A DNA stretch of 64,000 nt from Algibacter amylolyticus (GTDB lineage Bacteria; Bacteroidota; Bacteroidia; Flavobacteriales; Flavobacteriaceae): assembly GCF_014202225.1 (NCBI RefSeq), contig NZ_JACHGE010000011.1, positions 11,665-75,664 of the forward strand. The letters run 5' to 3'. Position numbers and translations under genes: made by a program. Below, in pieces: positions 1-9,913 of the stretch; the first letter of the stretch is position 1, and each line of letters opens with the position of its first letter. Under the pieces are notes generated by a model. The model was not told the DNA's origin, did no database searches, and saw only the letters and a program-made list of their open reading frames with translations.

Positions 1-1
1 T

Positions 2-3000
2 ATTACTCCGGTAGTTACTGAAAGTGCAAACCCTGAGTGTGAAGGTCAAAAAATATATACCTTCACCTATACTGATTGTGCTGGAAACGAAGCGGTTTAT
101 ACCTACACATATAATATTGAACTTACAGCTTTTGTTTTACCAACTAATGGTATCATGATTATCGATAACATTGATGATGCTGTAGAGCCTACTCCACCAA
201 CAGTAAATGATAATTGTGGTAATCCTATCACGCCTTCTGAAGCTGTAAAATCTGAAACTCCAGATTGTCAAGGTTCGGTTATTTACACGTTTACGTATAC
301 CGATTGTGCTAATAACACAGCAGATTGGACATTCACATACACCATAGAATTAGCTCCTTTCACAGTGCCTGAAAATGAAACTTCTGGTGTAGAATGTATT
401 TCTGAAGCTGTCGCTCCAACACCTCCAACAGTTAACGACGCTAATGGTAATGAAATAACACCAGTGATGACTCAAAGCACAGATCTTGCTTGTGAAGGAA
501 ACAAAACATTCACATTTACCTATACGGACTGTGCTGGTAATACGGATATTTGGGAATACACCTATGAAATTAATCTTACAGAATTACCTGTTGTTCCAAC
601 GAATGCAGGTTCTACCGTAAGCTGTCTTACTGATGCTATTTTACCAGACGCACCAGTAGTTTCTGATACATGTGGAAATGCAATTATTCCAACAGTTTCA
701 CAAAATCAAGATCCAAATTGTGAGGGTGACAAAATTTACACCTTTACGTATACAGACTGCGCTGGTAACGAATCAGTTTATGTATATACCTATACAATCG
801 AAATACCAACCGCACCTGTAGTACCAGAAAATGCTAGTTCTACCGTAGAATGTCTTGCTAATGCAACTATTCCTGAAATATCTGAGGTATTTGATTCTTG
901 TGGAAATGTGATTACTCCTGTAATTACAGAAAGTCCAGATCCAGACTGTGAAGGTCAAAAAGTATATACATTTACATATACAGATTGTGCCAATAACATT
1001 TCTGTTTTCACATATACTTATACTATTGATGTAATAAATGCACCAGTGGTTCCTGATAGCGACGGTTCTATTGTGGAGTGTATTGAAGATGCTACACAAC
1101 CATCAATTCCAGATGTAACAGATCCGTGTGGAAACGATATTACACCTGTAATAACACAAAGTCCAAACCCAGATTGTGAAGGTGATAAAGTTTATACGTT
1201 CACGTTTACAGATTGTGCTGGTAACGAATCTGTTTACGTTTACACTTATACTATTCAAAAAACAGCTCCAGATGCACCTATTAACGAAAGTACTACTGTT
1301 GAATGTATTGAAGAAGCTTTACAACCAACAGCGCTTGTACTAACAGATGCTTGTGGAAATAACATAACTCCTGTTATAACTGAAAACGAAGATCCTGTTT
1401 GTGAAGGTGAAAAAATATACACCTTTACCTATACCGATTGTGCTGGAAATGAAATCGTTTATACATATACATACATTATTAAGGATAACACGCCTCCAGT
1501 AATTTCAATACCTGAGAGTGTAACCGCAGAATGTAGTGATGATTTTTCTCCGTTAACACTTGATGAAGCTACAGCTACAGATAATTGTGATCCTAATCCT
1601 ATTATCACTTATAACGATGTAAGAACAAATGGTACATGCAGCGGTGTTTACACTATAGTTCGTACTTGGACAGCAACAGATGCTTGTGGTAACGCAACTA
1701 GTAAAGATCAAGTAATATCTATAGCAGATACTATTGCTCCAACATTCGATCAAGAAACACTACCTGGATCTATTGTTGTAGAATGTAATGATATTCCATT
1801 ACCGGAAACTTTAACAGCTACAGATAATTGTGGAATTGCAGTTGTAACCGTTCAAGATGAAAGAATTGATGGAAACTGTCCTTACAACTATGTAATAAAA
1901 CGTTCATATATTGCAACAGACGATTGCGGTGTAGCAAACATACATGTTCAGAATATAACAGTACAAGACACAACTCCTCCAGTTTTTGTTGAAGATTTAC
2001 CAAGTCCGAATATTGTTGTAGAATGTGATGCCATTCCAGAAGCTATTATATTAACAGCTACAGATACTTGTGGTAATGCTACAGTAAGTGTAACTGATTC
2101 TAGAACTAACGGAAATTGTCCTAGCAACTATACCATAACACGTAGATGGGTAGCAACAGATGACTGCGGAATAACAACAACACACACTCAAAATATTATT
2201 GTACAAGATACTACTGCTCCAACGTTTGTGGATGCTTTACCAGAAAACATTACGGTAGAGTGTGATATGATACCAGAAGCATCTACAATAACAGCAATAG
2301 ATAATTGTGGTGAGGCTAAAGTAACAGTAAGCGATGTTAGAACTGATGGTAATTGTCCATCTAATTATATAATTGCACGTACTTATTTAGCAACTGATGA
2401 ATGTGGTTTAACAACGCCACATGTTCAAATTATAACAGTTCAAGATACCACTGCTCCAATTCCTACATCAGACTTTGAAGAAGTTCTTGATGTAAGTTGT
2501 ACGGATATTCCAGAAGCACCAGAAATGACATTTTCCGATAATTGTTCTTCAAATGTTATCCAAGAATTTACTGAAACTAATACATTTGATGAAAGCGTAA
2601 TAGCAGATTACCAAATTATAAGAACATGGACAGTAAGCGATGCTTGTGGTAATCAAGAAGTTTATACACAAACATTAAACGTAGCCCTAGATGAAATAAT
2701 AAATGAGGTTGTTGCCGAAGATATTTGCTTTGATAATGGTGTTGTAAACTTAGATGGCTTTTTATCTAATGAAGTAACTGGCGGTTCTTGGGAGCTTATA
2801 GAAGGTAGCCCGGTAGCAACAATAAACGGAAGCATCTTCGATCCTACTAATTTAGACAGTGTTTATTCTGAAGAATTTAATCCTAATACCGAAGGTATTC
2901 AGTATATCTTAAGACACACAGGTTTCCAATCTGGATGTTTAAATATCACGGATGTAATCATGGTTGTAGATGCTAAATGTAGAGTATTACCTTGTGGTGA

Positions 3001-3334
3001 AAAAGACATTAGTATCTCTACAGCAATAACGCCAAACGGTGATAATTTCAATGAAACATTTGATATTGAAGGAATAACACTTTGTGGATTTGTTGCCGAA
3101 GTTAAAATATTTAACCGTTGGGGTGCATTAGTTTATGAATCTAATGAATATACCTTAGGAAGCGAAAGAGAAGGAAACGCTTTTGGTGTATTCGGAAAAT
3201 GGAATGGATCATCAACCAAAGCATCATTTGGTAACAATGGAAAATTACCTAATGGAACTTATTATTATATCATTAATTTAAGAAATAGTGGATTGGACCC
3301 AATTACTGGTCCTGTATACTTAGGAACCAAATAA
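2..3334 (+). CDS. Giant repeat surface protein with T9SS type B sorting domain (5' end outside window)
   Basis: This is the C-terminal 1110 or so residues of a large secreted protein; the reading frame is already open at base 2, so the start lies upstream. Visible order: one partial and six full repeats of about 75 residues (each with VEC, D-CGN, C-EG and TDCAGN cysteine motifs and ending YTYTI), then five HYR/Ig-like repeats of about 78 residues starting DTTAP or DTTPP, a unique Ig-like stretch, and a gliding-motility-associated C-terminal domain (SISTAITPNGDN, FNRWG, W-G, LPNGTYYY). That last domain is the type B T9SS sorting signal. Family knowledge: such proteins are exported and held on the cell surface, often as adhesins, and depend on a neighbouring SprF/PorP-like protein. 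That gene follows after 10 bp. The four conserved Cys per repeat suggest disulfides. Function beyond adhesion is not readable. Confidence 0.9.
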   Translation: MTPVVTESANPECEGQKIYTFTYTDCAGNEAVYTYTYNIELTAFVLPTNGIMIIDNIDDAVEPTPPTVNDNCGNPITPSEAVKSETPDCQGSVIYTFTYTDCANNTADWTFTYTIELAPFTVPENETSGVECISEAVAPTPPTVNDANGNEITPVMTQSTDLACEGNKTFTFTYTDCAGNTDIWEYTYEINLTELPVVPTNAGSTVSCLTDAILPDAPVVSDTCGNAIIPTVSQNQDPNCEGDKIYTFTYTDCAGNESVYVYTYTIEIPTAPVVPENASSTVECLANATIPEISEVFDSCGNVITPVITESPDPDCEGQKVYTFTYTDCANNISVFTYTYTIDVINAPVVPDSDGSIVECIEDATQPSIPDVTDPCGNDITPVITQSPNPDCEGDKVYTFTFTDCAGNESVYVYTYTIQKTAPDAPINESTTVECIEEALQPTALVLTDACGNNITPVITENEDPVCEGEKIYTFTYTDCAGNEIVYTYTYIIKDNTPPVISIPESVTAECSDDFSPLTLDEATATDNCDPNPIITYNDVRTNGTCSGVYTIVRTWTATDACGNATSKDQVISIADTIAPTFDQETLPGSIVVECNDIPLPETLTATDNCGIAVVTVQDERIDGNCPYNYVIKRSYIATDDCGVANIHVQNITVQDTTPPVFVEDLPSPNIVVECDAIPEAIILTATDTCGNATVSVTDSRTNGNCPSNYTITRRWVATDDCGITTTHTQNIIVQDTTAPTFVDALPENITVECDMIPEASTITAIDNCGEAKVTVSDVRTDGNCPSNYIIARTYLATDECGLTTPHVQIITVQDTTAPIPTSDFEEVLDVSCTDIPEAPEMTFSDNCSSNVIQEFTETNTFDESVIADYQIIRTWTVSDACGNQEVYTQTLNVALDEIINEVVAEDICFDNGVVNLDGFLSNEVTGGSWELIEGSPVATINGSIFDPTNLDSVYSEEFNPNTEGIQYILRHTGFQSGCLNITDVIMVVDAKCRVLPCGEKDISISTAITPNGDNFNETFDIEGITLCGFVAEVKIFNRWGALVYESNEYTLGSEREGNAFGVFGKWNGSSTKASFGNNGKLPNGTYYYIINLRNSGLDPITGPVYLGTK

Positions 3335-3344
3335 AACTTAACCT

Positions 3345-4271
3345 ATGAAGTTTATTAAATTTAATATAATCGCTATTGTAATATTTAGCAGTACAATTGG
3401 AGTTGCACAACAACTACCCCAATTTACCCAGTACATGTACAACACTATTTCAATCAATCCAGCCTATGCAGGAAGTAGAGAAGTTTTAAGTGTTGTAGGT
3501 TTACATAGAAGTCAATGGGTTGGTTTTAAAGGCGGACCAATTACTCAAACCCTATCGGTGCATACGCCGCTAAGAAATGATAGAATTGGTTTAGGTTTAT
3601 CTTTAATTGAAGATGATTTAGGCCCTCAAAATTTCACATATTTATATGGAGATTTTGCATACAATATCCCAACAGGAAGAAATGGTAAATTAGCTTTCGG
3701 TTTAAAAGCTGGATTTACACAATTTAGCTTCGATACTAATTTTAGACTAGATGAAGATAACCAAAATGATCCTTTAATATATGGAACTGAAGATAGATGG
3801 TCTCCAAATATTGGTGCTGGTGTATATTGGAGTACAAACCGTGTATACGCAAGTTTATCTGCCCCAAGAATATTAAATAATGGTAGTAACAATAACAGAT
3901 CATTCGAAGCTTTAGATAATATAAGTTATTATTTTACTGCTGGTGGTGTTATTGATCTTACAAAAAGTATTAAATTTAAACCAGCTACTTTAATTAAAGC
4001 TACTAACGGAGCTCCTGTTTCATACGATTTAACTGCTAACTTCCTATTTAGCGAGAAATTTTGGATAGGTGGTTCATATAGAATCAACGAGAGAACAGCC
4101 GCTATAGGTGGCATTGTCGACTTTCAATTATCTAGACAATTACGTGTTGGTTATGCTTATGAGAAACCAACATCAGAAATTGCTGACTATACAACAGGAA
4201 CACACGAAATTTTGCTTATGTATGAGTTTAAATTCTTAAGTTCTAAACTAAAATCACCAAGATATTTCTAA
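3345..4271 (+). CDS. PorP/SprF family type IX secretion membrane protein
   Basis: A 308-residue outer-membrane protein with a signal peptide (ending near GVAQQ) and the PorP/SprF hallmark near the N-terminus: QLPQFTQYMYN followed by NPAYAGS. The rest alternates beta strands ending in aromatic residues and finishes with EFKFLSS...RYF, as expected of a beta barrel. Known role of the family: a partner needed for export or anchoring of type B CTD proteins, as SprF is for SprB. It sits 10 bp after the repeat protein and 13 bp before the OmpA-like gene, so the set is almost certainly one operon. The substrate is inferred from adjacency. Confidence 0.92.
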   Translation: MKFIKFNIIAIVIFSSTIGVAQQLPQFTQYMYNTISINPAYAGSREVLSVVGLHRSQWVGFKGGPITQTLSVHTPLRNDRIGLGLSLIEDDLGPQNFTYLYGDFAYNIPTGRNGKLAFGLKAGFTQFSFDTNFRLDEDNQNDPLIYGTEDRWSPNIGAGVYWSTNRVYASLSAPRILNNGSNNNRSFEALDNISYYFTAGGVIDLTKSIKFKPATLIKATNGAPVSYDLTANFLFSEKFWIGGSYRINERTAAIGGIVDFQLSRQLRVGYAYEKPTSEIADYTTGTHEILLMYEFKFLSSKLKSPRYF

Positions 4272-4284
4272 TCCTAACTTATCT

Positions 4285-6210
4285 ATGAACACTAAAAATT
4301 ACATATTAGTTTGTATGGCTTTATTATTAAGCCTATCTCTGTTCCCTCAACAAAGAAAACAAAAGAGAGCAGACACTTTATTTAATAAATTTTCGTTTGT
4401 TAAAGCCGCAAAGCTTTACAGAGAACTTGTTCAAGATAACTACAATAGAAATTACGCTACAAGAAAACTTGCGGATAGTTACGCCCTTTTAAGAGACCCA
4501 AGAAATGCGTCTAGATATTATAAAAGTGCCGTAAAACAAAAAGATGTGCCTGTTGAATATTATTATAAATACGCACAATCGCTACGTGGTATGAAAAAAT
4601 ACGACGAATCTCAAATTTGGCTTCAACGCTATAAGGATTCGGGAGGTGTTGTAGATACCGATGATTTTTCAAAAGATCTTAATTTTATAACCAGTGTATT
4701 TGGAGCAAAACAACAATACTTTCTAGATCGTGTGCGCTTCAACTCAAAATATAGTGATTTTGGTGCTTTTGAGCATGATGGCTTAGTATACTTTGCCTCT
4801 TCTAGAGACGAAGGTGTAGCCATTAAGCGCTTATATGGCTGGGATGAACAACCTTTTTTAGATATTTATGTAACCAAAGCGGGTTCTAAAAGAAATGTAG
4901 ATCACACCGCAAAATTAAAAGGTGATATTAACTCTATCTATCACGATGGTCCTGTTACTATTACTAAAGATGGTAAAACCATGTATTTTTCTAGAAACAA
5001 CTTCAAAGACGATATTGAGCTGAAAGATAAAAACGGACTTACAAATATGAAAATCTATCGCGCTACAAAGGTGGATAGTTTATGGACAAACGTTGAGGAC
5101 CTTTCCATAAATAGCGACGATTATTCAACACAACATGCTGCTTTAAATGTTGATGAAACAAAATTATATTTCACATCGGACAGACCAGGAACACATGGTG
5201 GATCGGATATTTGGACAGCCGATATTGCTCCAGATGGCTCTTTAGGAAATATTCAAAACCTGGGAGATGTTGTTAACACAGAAAAAGCAGAAGGATTCCC
5301 GTTTATAAATAATGAGGGCGTTTTGTTCTTCTCTTCTGATGGTCATACAGGTTTAGGTTTACTAGATATTTATGCTGCCATTAAAGGTGAAGACGAAGAA
5401 AGTATTGTCGATGTTATTAATCTAGGTGTTCCTGTAAATTCTAATAAGGATGATTTTGCTTTTTCTATGAATCAAAACGGAATTACTGGATATTTTGCTT
5501 CCAACCGCCAAGGTGGTAGAGGAAGTGACGATATTTATGCCTTTCATAGAGAACCTGCCCTACATGTAGAAGGCGTAGTAACAGATGCTATTAACACCTT
5601 CCCTATTGTTGGCGCCAAAATTACTTTGTTTGACGAGAACGATAATCAGATTGCCTTTATGGAAACTGATGACAACGGGTATTTCCAAATAAATATTGAT
5701 AGAAACCAAGATTATAAAATTGTTGCGAATCAAGATAAATACATTGAAGATTATAGAGAATTTACTTCAAAAGATTTACAAACCGAATTAACTTCTATTG
5801 GTGCCAACTTATTACTTAACCCAGTTCAAGATGTTGTTAAACTTGCTGAAATAGATTTAAACACTATATACTTTAATTTCGATAGTCATATTATTAGAGC
5901 TGATGCTGAAGCACAATTAAATAAAATTGTAAGTCTAATGCAAAATGATTATCCGGAAATGGTAATCCGTATTGAATCGCATACCGATTCTAGAGGTACA
6001 TTATCTTACAACGATAAACTTTCAATTGATAGAGCCAATAGCACTTACGAGTATTTAATTTCTAAAGGTATTGATCCTTCTAGAATTACAGAGCATCAAG
6101 GTTTTGGTGAGCGTAAGTTGACTAATGGTTGTCAAGATGGTCAAAAATGTGAAGAAAAACAGCATCAATTAAACAGACGTACACAATTTATAGTGGTAAA
6201 AATGGAATAG
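4285..6210 (+). CDS. OmpA family protein with TPR, PD40 and regulatory-like domains
   Basis: A 641-residue envelope protein. It has a signal peptide (about 1-22), TPR-like helices (about 30-125), a WD40-like PD40 beta-propeller region (about 150-420, with repeated YFASSR, MYFSRN, LYFTSDRPG and FFSSDG strands), a carboxypeptidase regulatory-like beta sandwich (about 425-500), and a C-terminal OmpA peptidoglycan-binding domain (about 530-640, with YFNFDS, HTDSRG and LNRRTQF). This layout resembles PorE and other T9SS-linked OmpA proteins. It is inferred to tether the SprF-like barrel and its adhesin to peptidoglycan. It follows the SprF-like gene by 13 bp. Confidence 0.9.
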   Translation: MNTKNYILVCMALLLSLSLFPQQRKQKRADTLFNKFSFVKAAKLYRELVQDNYNRNYATRKLADSYALLRDPRNASRYYKSAVKQKDVPVEYYYKYAQSLRGMKKYDESQIWLQRYKDSGGVVDTDDFSKDLNFITSVFGAKQQYFLDRVRFNSKYSDFGAFEHDGLVYFASSRDEGVAIKRLYGWDEQPFLDIYVTKAGSKRNVDHTAKLKGDINSIYHDGPVTITKDGKTMYFSRNNFKDDIELKDKNGLTNMKIYRATKVDSLWTNVEDLSINSDDYSTQHAALNVDETKLYFTSDRPGTHGGSDIWTADIAPDGSLGNIQNLGDVVNTEKAEGFPFINNEGVLFFSSDGHTGLGLLDIYAAIKGEDEESIVDVINLGVPVNSNKDDFAFSMNQNGITGYFASNRQGGRGSDDIYAFHREPALHVEGVVTDAINTFPIVGAKITLFDENDNQIAFMETDDNGYFQINIDRNQDYKIVANQDKYIEDYREFTSKDLQTELTSIGANLLLNPVQDVVKLAEIDLNTIYFNFDSHIIRADAEAQLNKIVSLMQNDYPEMVIRIESHTDSRGTLSYNDKLSIDRANSTYEYLISKGIDPSRITEHQGFGERKLTNGCQDGQKCEEKQHQLNRRTQFIVVKME

Positions 6211-6234
6211 TTAATTTACCGCTATACCGATTAA

Positions 6235-6269
6235 ATACTGCCAAACCATAAGTAAGTGTTTGGTAGTAT
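6235..6269 (+). terminator. Hairpin between the two OmpA genes (attenuator or weak terminator)
   Basis: An inverted repeat with arms ATACTGCCAAAC and GTTTGGTAGTAT (12 pairs, one of them a G-T wobble) lies 24 bp after the first OmpA gene. The T-rich run comes about 14 bases later rather than directly after the stem, so partial termination or mRNA processing is as likely as a full stop. Confidence 0.4.
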
Positions 6270-6307
6270 ATATTTTGAATATTTTTTTTAATTAAACAAT
6301 ACCCCAA

Positions 6308-8041
6308 ATGAAATTAAAAAACTATATAGCAACAGTATTAATGCTGTCAATTACATTGTGCACTTATGCACAAAATGCGCAGCAACAAAAAGCCGATAAC
6401 CTATTTAATAATTTTGCTTTTGTACAAGCCACAAATGCGTATCATAAATTAATAAACCAAGGTATTAATACAAACTATGCTACAAGACAATTAGCAGATA
6501 GCTATTCGTATTTAAGAAACCCAGATAGCGCGGTAATTTACTACGAAAAAGTTATTAAGCAAAATAACGTACCTACAGCCTACTACTATAATTACTCACA
6601 AGCCTTACGTGGTGTTGAAGACTACAAAACGTCTAGAACTTTAATGAAACAATTTAAAGACGCTGGTGGTGATATTGAAGAGGCACGTTATCTTAAAGAT
6701 TCAGATTTTTTAAATGCTATTTTTAACGCAAAAAAACATTTTACGTTAAAAGATGTTAAGTTCAATTCTAAGTACAGCGATTTTGGTGCCTATAAACATG
6801 GTAATAAAATATATTTTACATCGGCTAGAGATAAAGGTGATATAAAAAAGCACATAAATGCATGGGATGAAGAACCTTTTCTTAATATTTATGCCATTAA
6901 TGCAAACTCTAACGATACCCTTATTGGTAACAAAGCCAAATTAAAAGGTCGCGTGAATTCGGTTTATCATGATGGTCCGCTTACCATCACTAAAGATGGA
7001 AAAACTATGTATTTTTCTAGAACAGATTTTATAAAAAATGTTTTAGGTCGTAATGGTAATGGTATATCGAACCTTAAAATATATAAGGCTACCTTAGTAA
7101 ATGGAAAATGGAAAAACATTGAAGAATTACCGTTTAACAGCAATCATTTTTCTAATGGACACCCTGCTTTAAGTGAGGATGAGACTAAACTATATTTCGC
7201 ATCGGATAGATCTGGAGGACATGGTGGTTCAGATATTTATTATGTAGACATATATAATGGGACTTTCGGAAAACCTCAAAATCTTGGTGCTACAGTAAAC
7301 ACAAGTAAAAATGAAAAATTTCCATTTGTAAATAGGGAAGGCGCTCTTTTCTTTTCTTCTGATGGTCACCCAGGATTAGGTTTACTAGATATTTACGGAA
7401 CTGTTGCAGATGAAAATAAAAATATCGTTAGCGTTATAAATTTAGGAACACCTGTTAATTCGAGTAAAGACGATTTTTCGTTTTTTATGAATGAAGATGG
7501 ACTATCTGGTTATTTCGCGTCCAATAGAAAAGGTGGTGCTGGTAGCGACGATATTTATGCCTTTGAAAGAGTTTCTACATTAGAACTTGAAGAGACTAAA
7601 AATGAAACTGATTTAGAAATAGCAGAAGACAACACAATTTCTACAGCACCAAGTAATACTCTTAAAACAGAAAGTATAGAAGACGTTAGCTTCTCTCCTA
7701 TTTACTTTAATTTTAATAGTGCTTCTATTAGAAATCAAGACAAAATAGCTTTGGATAATTTAGTAAATACTATGCTAGATGTATACCCAAATATGAGTAT
7801 TGACATTGAATCGTTCTCTGATGCCAGAGGTACGGAGACTTATAATGATATGTTATCTCAAAAAAGAGCAACTAACGTTTATAACTATTTACTATCTAAA
7901 GGCGTACTAGCCTCGCGTATTACAAGTTATATGGGATACGGAGAGAAAAATTTAATAAACGACTGCAATAGTGCTAAAAAGTGTACTGAAGCACAGCACC
8001 AAGAAAATAGACGCACAGAATTTACTGTTCAAATGAATTAA
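6308..8041 (+). CDS. OmpA family protein, shorter paralogue of the upstream gene
   Basis: A 577-residue protein clearly paralogous to the preceding gene. It has a signal peptide ending near TYAQ, TPR-like helices (ADNLFNNFAFVQA matches ADTLFNKFSFVKA upstream), the same PD40 strands (KFNSKYSDFGA, YHDGP-TITKDGKTMYFSR, HGGSDI, FFSSDGHPGLGLLDIY), and a C-terminal OmpA domain (IYFNFNSASIR, SDARGTETYND, ENRRTEF). The regulatory-like beta sandwich of the paralogue is missing; a short acidic linker (LELEETKNETDLEIAEDN) joins the propeller to the OmpA domain. It is probably co-transcribed with the upstream genes, with a hairpin in the 97-bp gap that may lower its expression. Confidence 0.9.
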   Translation: MKLKNYIATVLMLSITLCTYAQNAQQQKADNLFNNFAFVQATNAYHKLINQGINTNYATRQLADSYSYLRNPDSAVIYYEKVIKQNNVPTAYYYNYSQALRGVEDYKTSRTLMKQFKDAGGDIEEARYLKDSDFLNAIFNAKKHFTLKDVKFNSKYSDFGAYKHGNKIYFTSARDKGDIKKHINAWDEEPFLNIYAINANSNDTLIGNKAKLKGRVNSVYHDGPLTITKDGKTMYFSRTDFIKNVLGRNGNGISNLKIYKATLVNGKWKNIEELPFNSNHFSNGHPALSEDETKLYFASDRSGGHGGSDIYYVDIYNGTFGKPQNLGATVNTSKNEKFPFVNREGALFFSSDGHPGLGLLDIYGTVADENKNIVSVINLGTPVNSSKDDFSFFMNEDGLSGYFASNRKGGAGSDDIYAFERVSTLELEETKNETDLEIAEDNTISTAPSNTLKTESIEDVSFSPIYFNFNSASIRNQDKIALDNLVNTMLDVYPNMSIDIESFSDARGTETYNDMLSQKRATNVYNYLLSKGVLASRITSYMGYGEKNLINDCNSAKKCTEAQHQENRRTEFTVQMN

Positions 8042-8402
8042 TTACACTTACAAATAGTTAAAATACCATTAAAGCCTAAATAGTTTTTATGGTTTTTTTA
8101 TTCCATTGATTTGTTCGTTGCATTATAATTCAGTTTTAGTAACGTTTAAATAGGGACTATTTTAATTACCTCTGCCATTCTTTTTAAACAAAAGGAAGGT
8201 AATCCACTAAACAGTATATAAAACCCTGCTAAACTTTCCATAATTAATATATGAAACAAAAAAAACAGTAATAAAATGTACCTTATCTAATATTCAAGCA
8301 GAAAAAAACCTCTCAATAAATCGAGAGGTTTTTAGATTTGGGGCTATCAATCATAACCAGTTTAAAACATATTTAAGCTATTAAATTACTCTATTAAAAA
8401 GG
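8042..8402. other. 361-bp intergenic region between convergent genes
   Basis: No gene is seen. It holds a good bidirectional hairpin terminator at 8305-8332 and a weaker AT-rich inverted repeat (ACCAT...ATGGT followed by a T run) at about 8065-8100 just after the OmpA gene. Confidence 0.5.
8305..8332. terminator. Bidirectional rho-independent terminator
   Basis: Arms AAAACCTCTC and GAGAGGTTTT around an 8-base loop. It sits between the convergent OmpA and CAP-domain genes, with T/A tracts on both sides, so it can work in both directions. Confidence 0.75.
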
Positions 8403-8900
8403 TTATTTCTTTATAAAAATATTAGTGTAATACCATCTTCCTTCTGCATTCTTCTCTGCCGATACATCAAAATTGGTGTAGTCGCCTTCTAAATTATCTT
8501 TGTGTGCTTCACTTTTTAACCATGCTCTAACAACAGACTCGGCAGAACTGTATCCAAATGCTACATTCTCTGAAACATTTTTGGCTCCAGCATTAGCCTT
8601 TAAATATTCACTACGCGTAAAAAAGTTATGATGCGATACTTCTCCGCTGTCTACCATGTAATCTGTATGGCTGTAAGCTACAGATTTTACAATATTCATT
8701 TCTGATAAAGTATTTAAACCTAAAGACGATCTATGAGTATTAATAAGTTCTAAAATTTCAACTTCAATAGCTTTAGCCTCTTGTTGCACAAGACTCAATT
8801 CTATTGCTGAAGATTCGTTTTCATCGCTTTCTGTGCTACAAGAACTAAGCGTTAATAAAGCACATAAGACTACTACAGGTAATTTTGTAAATAACTTCAT
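8403..8900 (-). CDS. CAP-domain (SCP/PR1-like) lipoprotein
   Basis: A 165-residue protein with a lipoprotein signal peptide (lipobox LSSC, Cys at about residue 21) and a CAP/YkwD-type domain (about 50-163). Features include INTHRSSLGLNTL, a YSHTDYMVDSGEVSHHNF segment carrying the usual His residues, SENVAFG, and the late AWLKSEAHKDNL. In other bacteria such proteins are cell-surface and often of unknown activity; the fold can bind lipids or act as a protease-like scaffold. It is monocistronic, between a convergent terminator and another hairpin upstream. Confidence 0.88.
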   Translation of the reverse strand: MKLFTKLPVVVLCALLTLSSCSTESDENESSAIELSLVQQEAKAIEVEILELINTHRSSLGLNTLSEMNIVKSVAYSHTDYMVDSGEVSHHNFFTRSEYLKANAGAKNVSENVAFGYSSAESVVRAWLKSEAHKDNLEGDYTNFDVSAEKNAEGRWYYTNIFIKK

Positions 8901-8970
8901 AGGTTAAGTTAATTAGATTTGGAGTTGTAAAATTAACCCTATACTATGAAATAATTGTTAATAAAATGTT

Positions 8971-9004
8971 AAAATCGATGAAAAACATGCATTTCATCGG
9001 TTTT
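8971..9004. terminator. Hairpin terminator downstream of pdxH
   Basis: Arms AAAATCGATGAAA and TTTCATCGGTTTT (13 pairs, one T-G wobble) around an 8-base loop, with T runs on both strands. The segment AAAACATG-A-TTCATCG recurs as an imperfect direct copy at about 9044-9060, right at the end of pdxH. Confidence 0.6.
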
Positions 9005-9065
9005 TTATGTTTTTAATCGTTGAAACGCAATTTAAAAACTTAAAAACATGTACTTCATCGTTGAT

Positions 9066-9713
9066 TTAAGGAGATAATCGATTTATCAACCAATTATAGT
9101 CCTCTTGAAGCTGATATCGAATACGATCATGAAGTCTGTTTGGACGCCCTTGCCAAAATTCAATTTCTACTGGTTTAACCATATAGCCGCCCCAATAATT
9201 TGGTCGCTCAATCTCTTTACCCGTATAATCTGTTTCTAAATCCTTCAGTTTATTTTCTAAAAATGCTCTATTAGGTGCAGGTTCACTTTGGTTTGACGCT
9301 ATAGCTCCTAATTGACTACCTCGTGGTCTAGATTCAAAATAACCATCGCTTAAATTGGGTGCAATCTTTTCGGCTTTCCCCTTTATTATTATTTGCCGTT
9401 CTGCTCCATGCCAAAAAAAAGATAAACAGACATTAGGGTTAGCAGCAATAGCCTTACCTTTTTCACTATTATAATTGGTGTAAAATATAAACCCTTCGAA
9501 GGTGAATTTTTTAAGTAAAACTACCCTGTTTTTAGGAAAACCATCTAAACCTATAGTAGCTATAGTCATAGCATTAGTTTCATCTTCTGTAAAATGTTTA
9601 TCTACATCATAAAACCACTTTTGAAATAATTCCATAGGGTTTTCTGGCACGTCATTTAATAACAGCTCGCCTTTTTCGTAAGATTTTCTATAATTACTTA
9701 AATCCTTTTCCAT
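9066..9713 (-). CDS. pdxH: Pyridoxamine 5'-phosphate oxidase
   Basis: It oxidises pyridoxamine or pyridoxine 5'-phosphate to pyridoxal 5'-phosphate with FMN and O2, the last step of vitamin B6 cofactor supply or salvage. The 215-residue protein shows the family pattern: an N-terminal helix (DLSNYRKSYEKGEL), the FMN-binding strands (NRVVLLKKF, GFIFYTNYNSEKG), SRPRGSQLGAIAS, and the C-terminal signature VEIEFWQGRPNRLHDRI. I take the start at the second Met (MEKDLSNY), because that gives the usual family N-terminus; an upstream in-frame ATG at 9722 would add only three residues. Confidence 0.95.
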   Translation of the reverse strand: MEKDLSNYRKSYEKGELLLNDVPENPMELFQKWFYDVDKHFTEDETNAMTIATIGLDGFPKNRVVLLKKFTFEGFIFYTNYNSEKGKAIAANPNVCLSFFWHGAERQIIIKGKAEKIAPNLSDGYFESRPRGSQLGAIASNQSEPAPNRAFLENKLKDLETDYTGKEIERPNYWGGYMVKPVEIEFWQGRPNRLHDRIRYQLQEDYNWLINRLSP

Positions 9714-9913
9714 AGACTGCAAATTAAATCATTTTTAAAAAATCTAGTAAACATTTTTATATTTTTTAATATTCTCATTTATAAACAGTTGTTGTATGAA
9801 AAAAAAAGGTCGTGCATTTCAGCGTTTATAAGTGTTAAATTATGATAGAAACAAGCAATTTAATATGCTCTTGTTTGTCAAATTCAGTAATTTCGCAATC
9901 CCTAACTACAGTT

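Noticed and set aside
2-2700. Possible CRISPR-like or tandem DNA array
   Set aside because: The periodicity is protein repeats in an open reading frame, with no spacer-repeat structure.
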